Program-made: the position numbers and the translations under genes | The notes under the pieces: model-generated | What the model saw: the letters and a program-made list of their open reading frames with translations, nothing else | The model's database searches: none | Told to the model about the DNA's origin: nothing | In this document: positions 54,976-63,361 of the stretch, piece after piece | Layout of the letters: each line of letters begins with the position of its first letter | Numbering within the stretch: position 1 is the first letter of the stretch | NCBI RefSeq assembly: GCF_005049235.1 | Contig: NZ_SUMD01000001.1 | Span: forward strand, 62,001 to 126,000 | Source: Rhodococcus oryzae | GTDB lineage: Bacteria > Actinomycetota > Actinomycetes > Mycobacteriales > Mycobacteriaceae | Length of the DNA: 64,000 nucleotides | Direction: 5' to 3'

Positions 54976-55082
54976 CCCTTTCGGCGGTGTTCGGCTAGTG
55001 CTTGAATTGAGCTGAAGTCAGGACCCTCCCGATTCCACGGATCCGAGATGGTATCGATGCCCGAAGTAGGGCGTTCCCCCGC

Positions 55083-56201
55083 ATGAATCACCCCGCGTGC
55101 CCGTCCATGGGCGTGGAGGAGGAATTCCTGCTGGTCGACCCGGACACGGGTCTCCCGCAGATGCGGAACTCGGCGGTGATCTCCACCGCCACCGAACTCG
55201 GGGTGTCGCTCCAACTCGAACTCTCGCAGTGCCAGATCGAAACCAATTCCCCGGTCTGCTGGGACAGCAACGGGCTGCGCACCCACCTGCTCGAGGCCCG
55301 CAGGCTCGCGGCCGCCGCGGCCGCCCGCAACGGCAGCAGGCTGCTCGCGACCGGCACGCCGCCCGCGGGTCCCGCCCGGATGCCGGTGAGCGACTCTGAC
55401 CGCTACCGCGCGATGGCGAGGCGGTTCGGCACCCTCGCGCTGGAACAGGGCATCTGCGGCTGCCACGTACACGTCGACGTTCCCGACCGGGAGACCCGGG
55501 TGCAGGTCTGCAACCACGTTCGGCCCTGGCTCCCGACGCTGCTGGCGCTGAGCGCCAACTCGCCGCTGCACCGGGGCATCGACAGCGGCTTCGCGAGCTG
55601 GCGGACGATCCTGTGGTCGAGGTGGCCGGTTTCCGGGCCGCCGCCGTACTTCGAATCGGCCGATGCGTACGACGACCTCGTCGCGATGCTCGTCGACTGC
55701 GACTGCCTCCTGGACGAGCGCATGGTCTATTGGGACATCCGCCCCTCCTCCCACCTGCCCACCGTCGAGGTCCGGGTCTGCGACGTGATGCCGACCGTGG
55801 ACCAGACGGTGCTGGTCGCGACGCTGGTGCGAGCCCTGGTCATGACGGCGGTGTCTGCCGTCGAGCGGGGCCACGACCCGCCCGGCGTCGAGCTGGCGAC
55901 GCTCCGGATCGCCAACTGGATGGCGGCCCGGGACGGCCTGTCCGGTCTCGGCCTCGACCCGCGGACGGCGCAGCCCGTCCCCTGCGCGCGCCGGGTCGAG
56001 CTCCTGCTCGATCACGTGCGCGAAGCGCTCGACGAGCTCGGGGAGCGTCGCCGGGTCGAGGCGGCGCTCAGGTGTGAGCTCGCGCGGGGCAACGGCGCGA
56101 TCTGGCAGCGAAACGCCTTGGCGAACAGCCGCAGCGTCGGCCAAGTGGTTCGGTCCGCGACGGAACGGACCCTCGAGCACTGCGAGCCGCTACCGGCGTA
56201 G
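55083..56201 (+). CDS. carboxylate-amine ligase, YbdK/GCS2 family
   Basis: A 372-residue enzyme of the glutamate-cysteine ligase type 2 fold. It has MGVEEEFLLVDPDTG near 9-23, ELSQCQIETNSPVC near 46-59, GCHVHVDVPDRE near 130-141, and SSHLPTVEVRVCDV near 227-240, all acidic or His-rich ATP/Mg sites of YbdK proteins. YbdK has weak gamma-glutamylcysteine synthetase activity in vitro; the natural product in mycothiol-using bacteria is unknown. The 107 bases upstream hold no clear gene. Confidence 0.9.
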   Translation: MNHPACPSMGVEEEFLLVDPDTGLPQMRNSAVISTATELGVSLQLELSQCQIETNSPVCWDSNGLRTHLLEARRLAAAAAARNGSRLLATGTPPAGPARMPVSDSDRYRAMARRFGTLALEQGICGCHVHVDVPDRETRVQVCNHVRPWLPTLLALSANSPLHRGIDSGFASWRTILWSRWPVSGPPPYFESADAYDDLVAMLVDCDCLLDERMVYWDIRPSSHLPTVEVRVCDVMPTVDQTVLVATLVRALVMTAVSAVERGHDPPGVELATLRIANWMAARDGLSGLGLDPRTAQPVPCARRVELLLDHVREALDELGERRRVEAALRCELARGNGAIWQRNALANSRSVGQVVRSATERTLEHCEPLPA

Positions 56202-56216
56202 TCGCACCCGCGGGCG

Positions 56217-59200
56217 TCAGAACGTGGTGTTGATCGGCCCCGGGGTCCACAGCCCGGATCGCGGCGTCGGCATGACGTCGAGGGTCGCGGGATCGGCCGT
56301 CGGGTCGAGCGGCGTGAACTGCTCGATCTCGCCCCAGTCCCGACCCCAGTCCTGATCCAGATAGGACGGGATGGTCCTGGCGGTGAGCAGCATCTGCGTC
56401 CAGCCGAGCGGCCCGCCGCCGAAGTGGTCCTGCCACAGATTCGTCGTCATGGCGCCGATCCGGTCCGGGAGGATGCGGTACTCGGGGACCTCGGCCACCC
56501 CGTCGCGATGGTCGAACGGTCGCTGACACGGGAACGCCAGCCCCACGGACCAGTCCACCAGCACGGGCGTCTGCGACCCCACCACCGAGTTCAGCGTCTG
56601 CGTCTGCGGTACCCGCGGCGGGGTCACCGCGAGCCACTGCTTCGGATCCCGGTCGTTGTCGGACGCGACGATCCGGACCACGTCGGCCTCGGCGGGCAGC
56701 GCGTCGAGCGGGACCCGGAGGTTCCGCCACGACGGCGCGGGACCGGGATCGAGCGGGGCCACCGCGCCGAGGGCGACCGCAGTACCGTCGCCCCGCCCCG
56801 TTCCGTACTCGACCTCGAGATCCTGCCCTTCCGTGACGATTCCGTCGGAGTCGACGGATCGGATCCGGCCTGCCGCGGCGATGGAGATGAGGTCACCCCT
56901 CGAACCATCGGAGCCCACGGGTGGGAGCCGGTACCAGCCGGTCGTCAATGTGGCGACGCCGCCGGCCAGGTGGCTGCCGAGCACCGGGGTGGTCGCCGGG
57001 TCGAGGCCGTACGGGAGAGCCACCGCGCTGCCGTTGATGCCGACCCGTCCGGCCCCGCCAGCCGTTCCCGCCGCGTTGCCCGACTTCGCCTGGCTGTCGT
57101 TCGAATCGACCGAGTTCGCCGTGACCGAATCCGACGATTCCTTGTCGGCACTCAGGTCGGCGGCGACACCGTTCGGCTCGAAGCCGACCGTGCCCGGCCC
57201 GGCCAGGCCGGTCGCGGGGCCACCCGAGAGCGGTTGCAGCATGGAGGCATTCGGGTCGGTCTCGAGCAGCACGTCGTTGGCGAGACCACAGACCTGGCCG
57301 CCGAGCGTGTTGAAGTTCGCACGTCCGACGGAGTACGCCGGGTACTGCGCGACGGCACCCTTGGCGAGCGAGAGGACCTCGAAGAGCACCATCGCCGCGG
57401 CGGCGACGGTGAGCGGAGGGATCGCCCAGAGCCGGCTGGTCCGCGCCGAACCGTTGCCGGAGTGCGGTTCTCGGACGTGACACCAGACCGCGACGAGCAG
57501 CATCGCCATCGTGGCTCCGAGCAGCACGGTGCCCGCGCCGAGCCCGCCGATGGAGACCGGCTTGTCCCACCACGGCACGCTGTAGCTCGAGACGTACCAC
57601 CAGCCGTTGCTGCCGGTGAACGACATGGCGAGCACGAACAGCACGGCCGCGGCGAACAGCGCGCGGTTGCGAGGTGACCGCAGGACCTGGACGCTCACGG
57701 CGACCGTGGTCAGCACGGCGACCGCGCCGGCCAGTCCCGCGTAGATCCCCAGGTGGTGCGTCCACTTCGTCGGGGTGAACATCATCAGCACCATCGCGCC
57801 GAGGGTGATCCCGAGGATCCGGCGCGCCGGTCCGGCGGCGGTCCCGGGGATGCGGCCGCCCTTGCGGAGCATCGCCAGGATGCTCACGGCCACGCCGAGG
57901 ATCATGATGAAGATGCCGAATCGGCGGGCCAGCGATCCGTCAGGCGAGATGTTCAGCAGCCACTGGTAACGCAGGTACTCGTCGAACCACTTCTCGTTGG
58001 GCCCCGCGACCTCGTGCACTCGCTGCATCTCGAAGACCGCCGCCACCGTCTGGTCCGCGAAGATCACCGCCAGGATCGCGGTGCCCGACGCGAGGAGCGG
58101 CAGCAGCAGCGCGAGGTAGCCGACCGTCTTCGCGCGGGCGACGACGATCTGGCCGATGGGGCGCAGTCCGGCGATCAGCGCGGCGAAGCAGATGATCCCG
58201 GAGGGGCCGACCGAGAGGGTCATGGCGGCGACCAGGATCGCGCCCGCGGCGGGGAGCAGCCGTCGGGTGGCGATGGCGCGCTCGACCGAGCACCAGGTCA
58301 GCAGCACGCCCGCCGCGACGATCGGTTCGGGGCGCAGCCCGTTGTTGTACGGGAGCCAGACTGCGAGGAAGGCCAGGCCGCCGGTCCACAGGGCCAGCCG
58401 GTTGGCCCGCGCCGCGACGCCGAGACGGGGCACCACCTCACGGCTGAGCACCAGCCAGGTCACGATGCCCGCGATCAGCGCGGGCAGCCGGACGAAGGGG
58501 CTCGCGGGCGTGATGTGGGCCAGCAGCCCGAACACCTCGTAATACGGCGTCCCGAAGGGCGTTTCGGGCACCCCGTAGTACCGGAAGTAGTTCGCCATGT
58601 AGCCGGCCTGCTCGGCGGCGCGGGCCATCGTGAACTGATAGCCGTCGTCCGAGGTGGTCGCGCCGATGAAGTGCCACAGCACCAGGGTGCCGATGATCAC
58701 GGCGTCCACCACGCCGAATTTCCACCAGCGCGCGGGCAGGAACCGGCGCGAGCGCCTGCCGTCGACGCGGTCGAGGCGGTGCAGGGCGAGGAGGGAGGCG
58801 AGCATGGCCAGCACGCCGACGACCATCGCGATCAGCTTGAGCGTCGACGGTGTCGAGGTGAAGCGCGAGTCGAGTTCCGCGGTGACCTGGAGGCCGGCAG
58901 GCGCCGCACCCTCCAGATCGGTGAACACCCCGACCATCTGGGGACGGAGGTCGCCCTCGTACACGGTCGGGGCGATCGCGGACCCGGTGATCTCGGCGGT
59001 GGTCCTCGTCGCGTCGGAGGACACCGCGATCGCGCAGTCGCCGCCTGCGAGCCGGTCGAGCGGCGCGGACAGCAGCACCGTGTCGCGCAGGACCACCTCG
59101 ATGCGGCCTGGATCATCCGCGCCCGCGGGCGTGACCTTGGCCACGAGGCCGTAGTGCTCGGCGTCGGGGGCACCGTTCGGGGCGGTGGCGACGAGGGTGC

Positions 59201-59504
59201 CGCCCTGTCCTGCCAACGGGCCGATGGCCGAGCAGGGGATCTCGACGTCGAGGCTCACCGGCGAGTAGGAGACGAGCGGCGCCGAGACGCTGCGCGCCAG
59301 GTCCTGCTGCGGCCACGAGAGCACCGTCTCGTCCGTCACGACGGGCAGCAACGGTACCGACAGGGTGAGGAGCATGCCGATCAGGCCCGTGACGATCGCG
59401 GTCCAGCGGGCGCCGCGGAGCGAGGACTTCCCGGGCTCCTGGTGGGGATCGTGTTCCGGACCTGGTGCCGATGCGGGTCTCGTCGCCACGATGCTGTCAA
59501 CCAC
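56217..59504 (-). CDS. emb: arabinosyltransferase, EmbA/B/C family
   Basis: About 1095 residues, the usual Emb length. The N-terminal helix is followed by an extracytoplasmic jelly-roll region, about 12 more transmembrane helices, and a C-terminal carbohydrate-binding domain (from about 720). The GT-C active site lies in the first loop: HFIGATTSDDGYQF with the Asp pair near 286-287. It adds arabinose from decaprenylphosphoryl-arabinose to the cell-wall arabinan and is the ethambutol target class. Only one emb gene is in the window. The start is uncertain: GTG at 59504 is chosen, TTG at 59525 and GTG at 59489 are possible. Confidence 0.93.
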   Translation of the reverse strand: MVDSIVATRPASAPGPEHDPHQEPGKSSLRGARWTAIVTGLIGMLLTLSVPLLPVVTDETVLSWPQQDLARSVSAPLVSYSPVSLDVEIPCSAIGPLAGQGGTLVATAPNGAPDAEHYGLVAKVTPAGADDPGRIEVVLRDTVLLSAPLDRLAGGDCAIAVSSDATRTTAEITGSAIAPTVYEGDLRPQMVGVFTDLEGAAPAGLQVTAELDSRFTSTPSTLKLIAMVVGVLAMLASLLALHRLDRVDGRRSRRFLPARWWKFGVVDAVIIGTLVLWHFIGATTSDDGYQFTMARAAEQAGYMANYFRYYGVPETPFGTPYYEVFGLLAHITPASPFVRLPALIAGIVTWLVLSREVVPRLGVAARANRLALWTGGLAFLAVWLPYNNGLRPEPIVAAGVLLTWCSVERAIATRRLLPAAGAILVAAMTLSVGPSGIICFAALIAGLRPIGQIVVARAKTVGYLALLLPLLASGTAILAVIFADQTVAAVFEMQRVHEVAGPNEKWFDEYLRYQWLLNISPDGSLARRFGIFIMILGVAVSILAMLRKGGRIPGTAAGPARRILGITLGAMVLMMFTPTKWTHHLGIYAGLAGAVAVLTTVAVSVQVLRSPRNRALFAAAVLFVLAMSFTGSNGWWYVSSYSVPWWDKPVSIGGLGAGTVLLGATMAMLLVAVWCHVREPHSGNGSARTSRLWAIPPLTVAAAAMVLFEVLSLAKGAVAQYPAYSVGRANFNTLGGQVCGLANDVLLETDPNASMLQPLSGGPATGLAGPGTVGFEPNGVAADLSADKESSDSVTANSVDSNDSQAKSGNAAGTAGGAGRVGINGSAVALPYGLDPATTPVLGSHLAGGVATLTTGWYRLPPVGSDGSRGDLISIAAAGRIRSVDSDGIVTEGQDLEVEYGTGRGDGTAVALGAVAPLDPGPAPSWRNLRVPLDALPAEADVVRIVASDNDRDPKQWLAVTPPRVPQTQTLNSVVGSQTPVLVDWSVGLAFPCQRPFDHRDGVAEVPEYRILPDRIGAMTTNLWQDHFGGGPLGWTQMLLTARTIPSYLDQDWGRDWGEIEQFTPLDPTADPATLDVMPTPRSGLWTPGPINTTF

Positions 59505-59558
59505 GGGTTCGGATGCTAACCGCAATCAACTCATGAATGAAACGAACGACTTCCGCGC

Positions 59559-60290
59559 TCACTCCCGCAGCGTGGCGTGGAATGCGACGCGATCGCCGCG
59601 GTAGAGCGAGCGGACCCTCTCGATCGGAACACCCGCTGTGTCCAGGGAGATCCGGTTCAGCAGCAGCATCGGCATCGCGGTCGTCGAGTCGAGAAGGGCG
59701 GCCTCGCGCGGCGACGCCAGCACCGTCTCGATCCGTTCGGTGGCCGAGTCGAAAGTCACTCCGGTGGCGCGGATCGCGGCGTACAGCGAGGTGCCCGGGT
59801 CGAACGCCCGTGCCATCGAGGCGAATCGGGAGGCAGGCAGGTACGTGCTCTCGAGCCCGATCTTCTGTCCGTCCGCGAGCAGAACGCGCTCGAGGTGGAT
59901 CACGGCAGCCCCAGCGGCCAGCCCGAGGTCCGCGGCGAGCTCGGAATCGGCCCGCTCATCCTCGAAGGTGACCAACTCCCGACCGGGCACCCGGCCCTGA
60001 CTGACCGCGCCCTCCGTGTACGAACGGAGTGAGAGCGGCTGGGTGAGTTTCGGGCCGGCGACGACGGTGCCACGGCCGCGACGCTGGATCCTGCCCTCCA
60101 CCAGTAGTTCGTGCACGGCTTGGCGCACCGTCTCCCTGGACACCTCGAAGCGCCCCGCGAGGTCACGCTCCGCCGGCACGGGATCGCCCTCGTCGAGATC
60201 GTCGATGATGGCCGCCAGTTCGGTGCGCACCCGGAAGTACTTGGGCGCTGACTCGCCCGCGTCGCCCCAACCGATCCCGTTGTCGTTCAT
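59559..60290 (-). CDS. GntR-family regulator with UTRA domain (PhnF-like)
   Basis: A 243-residue regulator. The winged helix spans about 18-85, with LAGRFEVSRETVRQAVHELL and the wing QRRGRGTVVAG. The C-terminal UTRA ligand domain runs from about 95, with LERVLLADGQKIGLESTYLP. Gene neighbourhood (phosphonate-type genes) and the operator TGGTCTAKACCA, similar to the site I recall for mycobacterial PhnF, suggest it represses this operon until phosphate starvation or a phosphonate ligand. It is divergent from the operon with two operators between them. Confidence 0.9.
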   Translation of the reverse strand: MNDNGIGWGDAGESAPKYFRVRTELAAIIDDLDEGDPVPAERDLAGRFEVSRETVRQAVHELLVEGRIQRRGRGTVVAGPKLTQPLSLRSYTEGAVSQGRVPGRELVTFEDERADSELAADLGLAAGAAVIHLERVLLADGQKIGLESTYLPASRFASMARAFDPGTSLYAAIRATGVTFDSATERIETVLASPREAALLDSTTAMPMLLLNRISLDTAGVPIERVRSLYRGDRVAFHATLRE

Positions 60291-60310
60291 GCAGGTCAGC
60301 GTACCTCAAA

Positions 60311-60324
60311 TTGGTCTATACCAA
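60311..60324. promoter_or_regulatory. GntR operator 1
   Basis: TTGGTCTATACCAA is a near-perfect 14-bp palindrome 21 bases upstream of the GntR start, placed to autoregulate it. Confidence 0.75.
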
Positions 60325-60358
60325 TTGTTCATCCGGCGTTCTCCTCGCCATCACCAGA

Positions 60359-60370
60359 TGGTCTAGACCA
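60359..60370. promoter_or_regulatory. GntR operator 2
   Basis: TGGTCTAGACCA is a perfect 12-bp palindrome, 19 bases before the FAD oxidoreductase start, sharing the core of operator 1. Confidence 0.8.
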
Positions 60371-60388
60371 AAATGCATGCTCTTCGCC

Positions 60389-61516
60389 ATGCGAATTCTG
60401 ATTGTGGGCGGAGGCATCCTCGGCACGGCCCACGCCGACGAGGCGATCCGCCGCGGGCACGACGTGATCCAGCTCGAGCGCGAGACCGAGGCCCGCGGCG
60501 CGACCGTGCGCAACTTCGGCCTGGTGTGGGTCTCCGGCCGCGCCGAGCACGAGCTCGAGGCGGCGCTGCGCTCGCGCCAACTATGGGAGGACCTCGCCGC
60601 CCGCGTCCCGGCGGTCGGGTTCCGCGCGGCCGGCTCGATGACGCTGCTGCGCACTCCCGCGGAGGTCGCGGTCGCCGAGGAGGCGATGGCCCGCCCCGAC
60701 GCCGGGGCCCGCGGCTTCGCGCTGCTCGACCAGGAACAGGTGCTCGCCGTCAACCCGGCCCTGCGGGGGAAGTTCCTCGCCGGGCTGCACTGCGGCCGCG
60801 ACGGCGCCGTCGAGTCCCGCGTGGCCCTGCCCGCGATCCGCCGCCACCTCGAGGAGAGCGGCCGCTACACCTTCCACGCGGGCACCGAGGCCCGCGAGGT
60901 GACCTCCGACGCGGCGGGCGTGCACGTCCGCGACGACCACGGACGCGTATTCGACGCCGACCTGGCCATCGTGTGCCCCGGCGCGACCCTCGGCGGCCTG
61001 GCCCGGGACCTGGCCGGGGAGTTGCCACTGCGCCGGGTCCGGCTGCAGATGATGCAGACCGCCCCGCTCGGCGAGGAGCTGACCACGGCCATCGCCGACG
61101 GCGACAGCCTGCGGTACTACCCCGGCTTCGCGGGCGCCGCCCTGGAGAACCTCAGGACCGTCCAGCCGCAGGCCCCGACCGCCGAGGCACACCGGATGCA
61201 GCTGCTCTGCGTGCAGCGCCTGCACGGCGGACTGACCATCGGCGACACCCACGAGTACGACGAGCCGTTCGACTTCGACGTCGACGAGGCGCCGTACCAG
61301 CACCTGACCGGGGTCGTCGAGGAGCTGCTCGGCCGCAGGTTGCCCGCGATCGTCAAGCGCTGGGCGGGCGTCTACAGCCAGTGCCTCGACCCAGGCGAGC
61401 TCGTGCACCGCGGCAGTCCCGCGGACAACGTCTGGGTGGTGGCCGGCCCCGGCGGCCGCGGCATGACCCTCGGCCCCGCCCTCGCCGAACAGACCGCCGA
61501 CCAGCTCGGCCTCTGA
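60389..61516 (+). CDS. FAD-dependent oxidoreductase (phosphonate-linked, DAO type)
   Basis: A 375-residue D-amino-acid-oxidase-like flavoprotein starting MRILIVGGGILGTAHADEAI; an in-frame ATG at 60377 is possible. The FAD motif is GGGILGTAHA (8-17), and the C-terminal PGGRGMTLGPALAEQ lines the flavin. It matches the family I know as TIGR03364, which occurs next to phosphonatase-like hydrolases and probably acts on aminophosphonates such as 2-aminoethylphosphonate or N-methylated forms. It is first in the operon, behind two GntR operators. Confidence 0.88.
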   Translation: MRILIVGGGILGTAHADEAIRRGHDVIQLERETEARGATVRNFGLVWVSGRAEHELEAALRSRQLWEDLAARVPAVGFRAAGSMTLLRTPAEVAVAEEAMARPDAGARGFALLDQEQVLAVNPALRGKFLAGLHCGRDGAVESRVALPAIRRHLEESGRYTFHAGTEAREVTSDAAGVHVRDDHGRVFDADLAIVCPGATLGGLARDLAGELPLRRVRLQMMQTAPLGEELTTAIADGDSLRYYPGFAGAALENLRTVQPQAPTAEAHRMQLLCVQRLHGGLTIGDTHEYDEPFDFDVDEAPYQHLTGVVEELLGRRLPAIVKRWAGVYSQCLDPGELVHRGSPADNVWVVAGPGGRGMTLGPALAEQTADQLGL

Positions 61517-61549
61517 ATCACCGACACATCCATCGCCCCAGGAGAAATC

Positions 61550-62233
61550 GTGACCGCCACCCCCACCGAACTCGCCGTGCTCGACATGGCGGGCACCACC
61601 GTCTCCGACGACGGACTGGTGCTGCGGGCCTTCGCCGCGGCGGCCGACGCCGCCGGTCTGCCGCCCGAGGGCGCCGAGGCCGACGACGCGCGCCGGTACG
61701 TCCTCGACACCATGGGTCAGTCCAAGATCGTCGTCTTCCGCGCACTGTTCGGGGACGAGGACCGCGCCCAGGCCGCCAACATCGCCTTCGAGTCCGCCTA
61801 CGACCGGTTGATCGAGGAGGGCAACGCCGAGCCGATCCCCGGTGCGGCGGAATCGATCACCGCGCTGCGCGAGGCCGGGATCAAGGTCGCACTGACCACC
61901 GGGTTCAGCCGCAGCACCCAGGACAAGCTGCTCGCCGCGCTCGGCTGGCAGACCATCGCCGACCTCACCCTGTCCCCCGCCGAGGCCGGCCGCGGTCGGC
62001 CCTACCCGGACCTGATCCTCACCGCGCTGCTGCGCCTGCGGGTCGACGACGTGAAAAGCGTTGCTGTGCTGGGAGACACGTCCAACGACGTGACGAGTGG
62101 GCTGCGCTCGGGCGCATCGATCGTCGCGGGCACCCTCACCGGCGCCCACGACGAGGACCAGCTCCGCTCAGCGGGCGCCACTCACGTCGTGCCCACGGTG
62201 CGCGAGTTCGCCCGGCTCCTCCTGAATCCCTAG
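61550..62233 (+). CDS. phosphonatase-like HAD hydrolase
   Basis: A 227-residue HAD-superfamily protein, GTG start after AGGAGA. Motif I is VLDMAGTTVSDD (about 9-20), close to the DxAGTT of phosphonoacetaldehyde hydrolase PhnX; motif II is TTGFSR near 119 and motif III/IV is VAVLGDTSNDVTSG near 171-184. It would cleave the C-P bond of phosphonoacetaldehyde or dephosphorylate a similar compound made by the preceding oxidase. It fits the TIGR03351-type PhnX-like subgroup. Confidence 0.88.
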   Translation: MTATPTELAVLDMAGTTVSDDGLVLRAFAAAADAAGLPPEGAEADDARRYVLDTMGQSKIVVFRALFGDEDRAQAANIAFESAYDRLIEEGNAEPIPGAAESITALREAGIKVALTTGFSRSTQDKLLAALGWQTIADLTLSPAEAGRGRPYPDLILTALLRLRVDDVKSVAVLGDTSNDVTSGLRSGASIVAGTLTGAHDEDQLRSAGATHVVPTVREFARLLLNP

Positions 62234-62307
62234 CACTTCTCATTCACAGCACCTGGCTCGACCGTCCCGCACACGAAGAATCCCTCACCCACAGTTAGGA
62301 ATCCGTC

Positions 62308-63360
62308 ATGCGCATCCACCCCAGCCTGGCCGCAGCCGCCCTGGCCGCGACCCTGCTCACCCTGACCACCGCCTGCGGTGGCACCGGCACCGCCGCGAGC
62401 TCCGACACCGAGACGGTCACCGTCTACAGCGCCGACGGCCTGAGCAACTGGTACAAGGCCCGGTTCGACGAGTTCACCAAGGAGACCGGCGTCGCCGTCA
62501 ACCTGGTCGAGGCCGGCTCCGGCGAGGTCGTCTCCCGCGTCGAGAAGGAGCAGTCCAACCCGCAGGCAGACATCGTCGTCACGCTGCCGCCGTTCATCCA
62601 GAAGGCGGACGCGCAGGGCCTGCTGCAGCCCAGCGGGATCGACACCTCCGCGGTCCCCACCGAGGAGAAGGACCCGGCGGGCAAGTACGTCCCGGTCGTC
62701 AACAACTATCTCAACTTCATCGCCAACCCTGGTGCGAACCCGGCCCCCGCGACCTGGGACGACCTCCTCGGCGAGCAGTTCAAGGGCAAGCTGCAGTACT
62801 CCACCCCCGGCCAGGCAGGCGACGGCACCGCGGTGCTGCTGCTGCTCCAGCACCTCAAGGGCAAGGAGGGCGCGCTCGACTACATGAACAAGCTGCAGGC
62901 CAACAACGTCGGGCCGTCCTCGTCCACCGGCAAACTGCAGCCGAAGGTCAGCAACGGTGAGCTGCTGGTCGCGAACGGCGACGTGCAGATGAACCTCGCG
63001 TCCATCGCGGACGACGGCTCCAAGTTCAACGTCTTCTTCCCCGCCGAGGCGAACGGGGCCCGCACCACGGTGGCGCTGCCCTACGTGATGGGCCTGGCCA
63101 AGGGCGCACCGCAGTCCGAGCAGGCAAAGAAGCTGATGGAGTACCTGCTCTCGGAGAAGGCGCAGCAGACCGTCGGACCCGACGCGCTGGGCGTCTCGGT
63201 CCGCAAGGACGTGCGCGAGGCCGCGACCGTCGACGTCAACGACAAGTCCACCCCGGCTGGCCTGTTGAACGGGGTCACCGTCTGGACCCCGAACTGGAAC
63301 ACCGTCATCGCCGAGCTCGACGCGGACGTCGCGGCCTACCAGAAGGCCACCGGGAACTGA
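62308..63360 (+). CDS. ABC transporter solute-binding lipoprotein (2-aminoethylphosphonate type)
   Basis: A 350-residue lipoprotein. The signal peptide ends at the lipobox TTAC with Cys23. The mature protein is a Fe3+/thiamine/phosphonate-type periplasmic binding fold: VTVYSADGLSNWYKARFDEF near 38-57 and a final helix ending the domain. The neighbours (DAO-type oxidase, PhnX-like hydrolase, ABC ATPase) point to 2-aminoethylphosphonate uptake. It lies 74 bases after the HAD gene, and the ATPase gene follows after a single base. It is anchored outside the cytoplasmic membrane. Confidence 0.9.
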   Translation: MRIHPSLAAAALAATLLTLTTACGGTGTAASSDTETVTVYSADGLSNWYKARFDEFTKETGVAVNLVEAGSGEVVSRVEKEQSNPQADIVVTLPPFIQKADAQGLLQPSGIDTSAVPTEEKDPAGKYVPVVNNYLNFIANPGANPAPATWDDLLGEQFKGKLQYSTPGQAGDGTAVLLLLQHLKGKEGALDYMNKLQANNVGPSSSTGKLQPKVSNGELLVANGDVQMNLASIADDGSKFNVFFPAEANGARTTVALPYVMGLAKGAPQSEQAKKLMEYLLSEKAQQTVGPDALGVSVRKDVREAATVDVNDKSTPAGLLNGVTVWTPNWNTVIAELDADVAAYQKATGN

Positions 63361-63361
63361 C

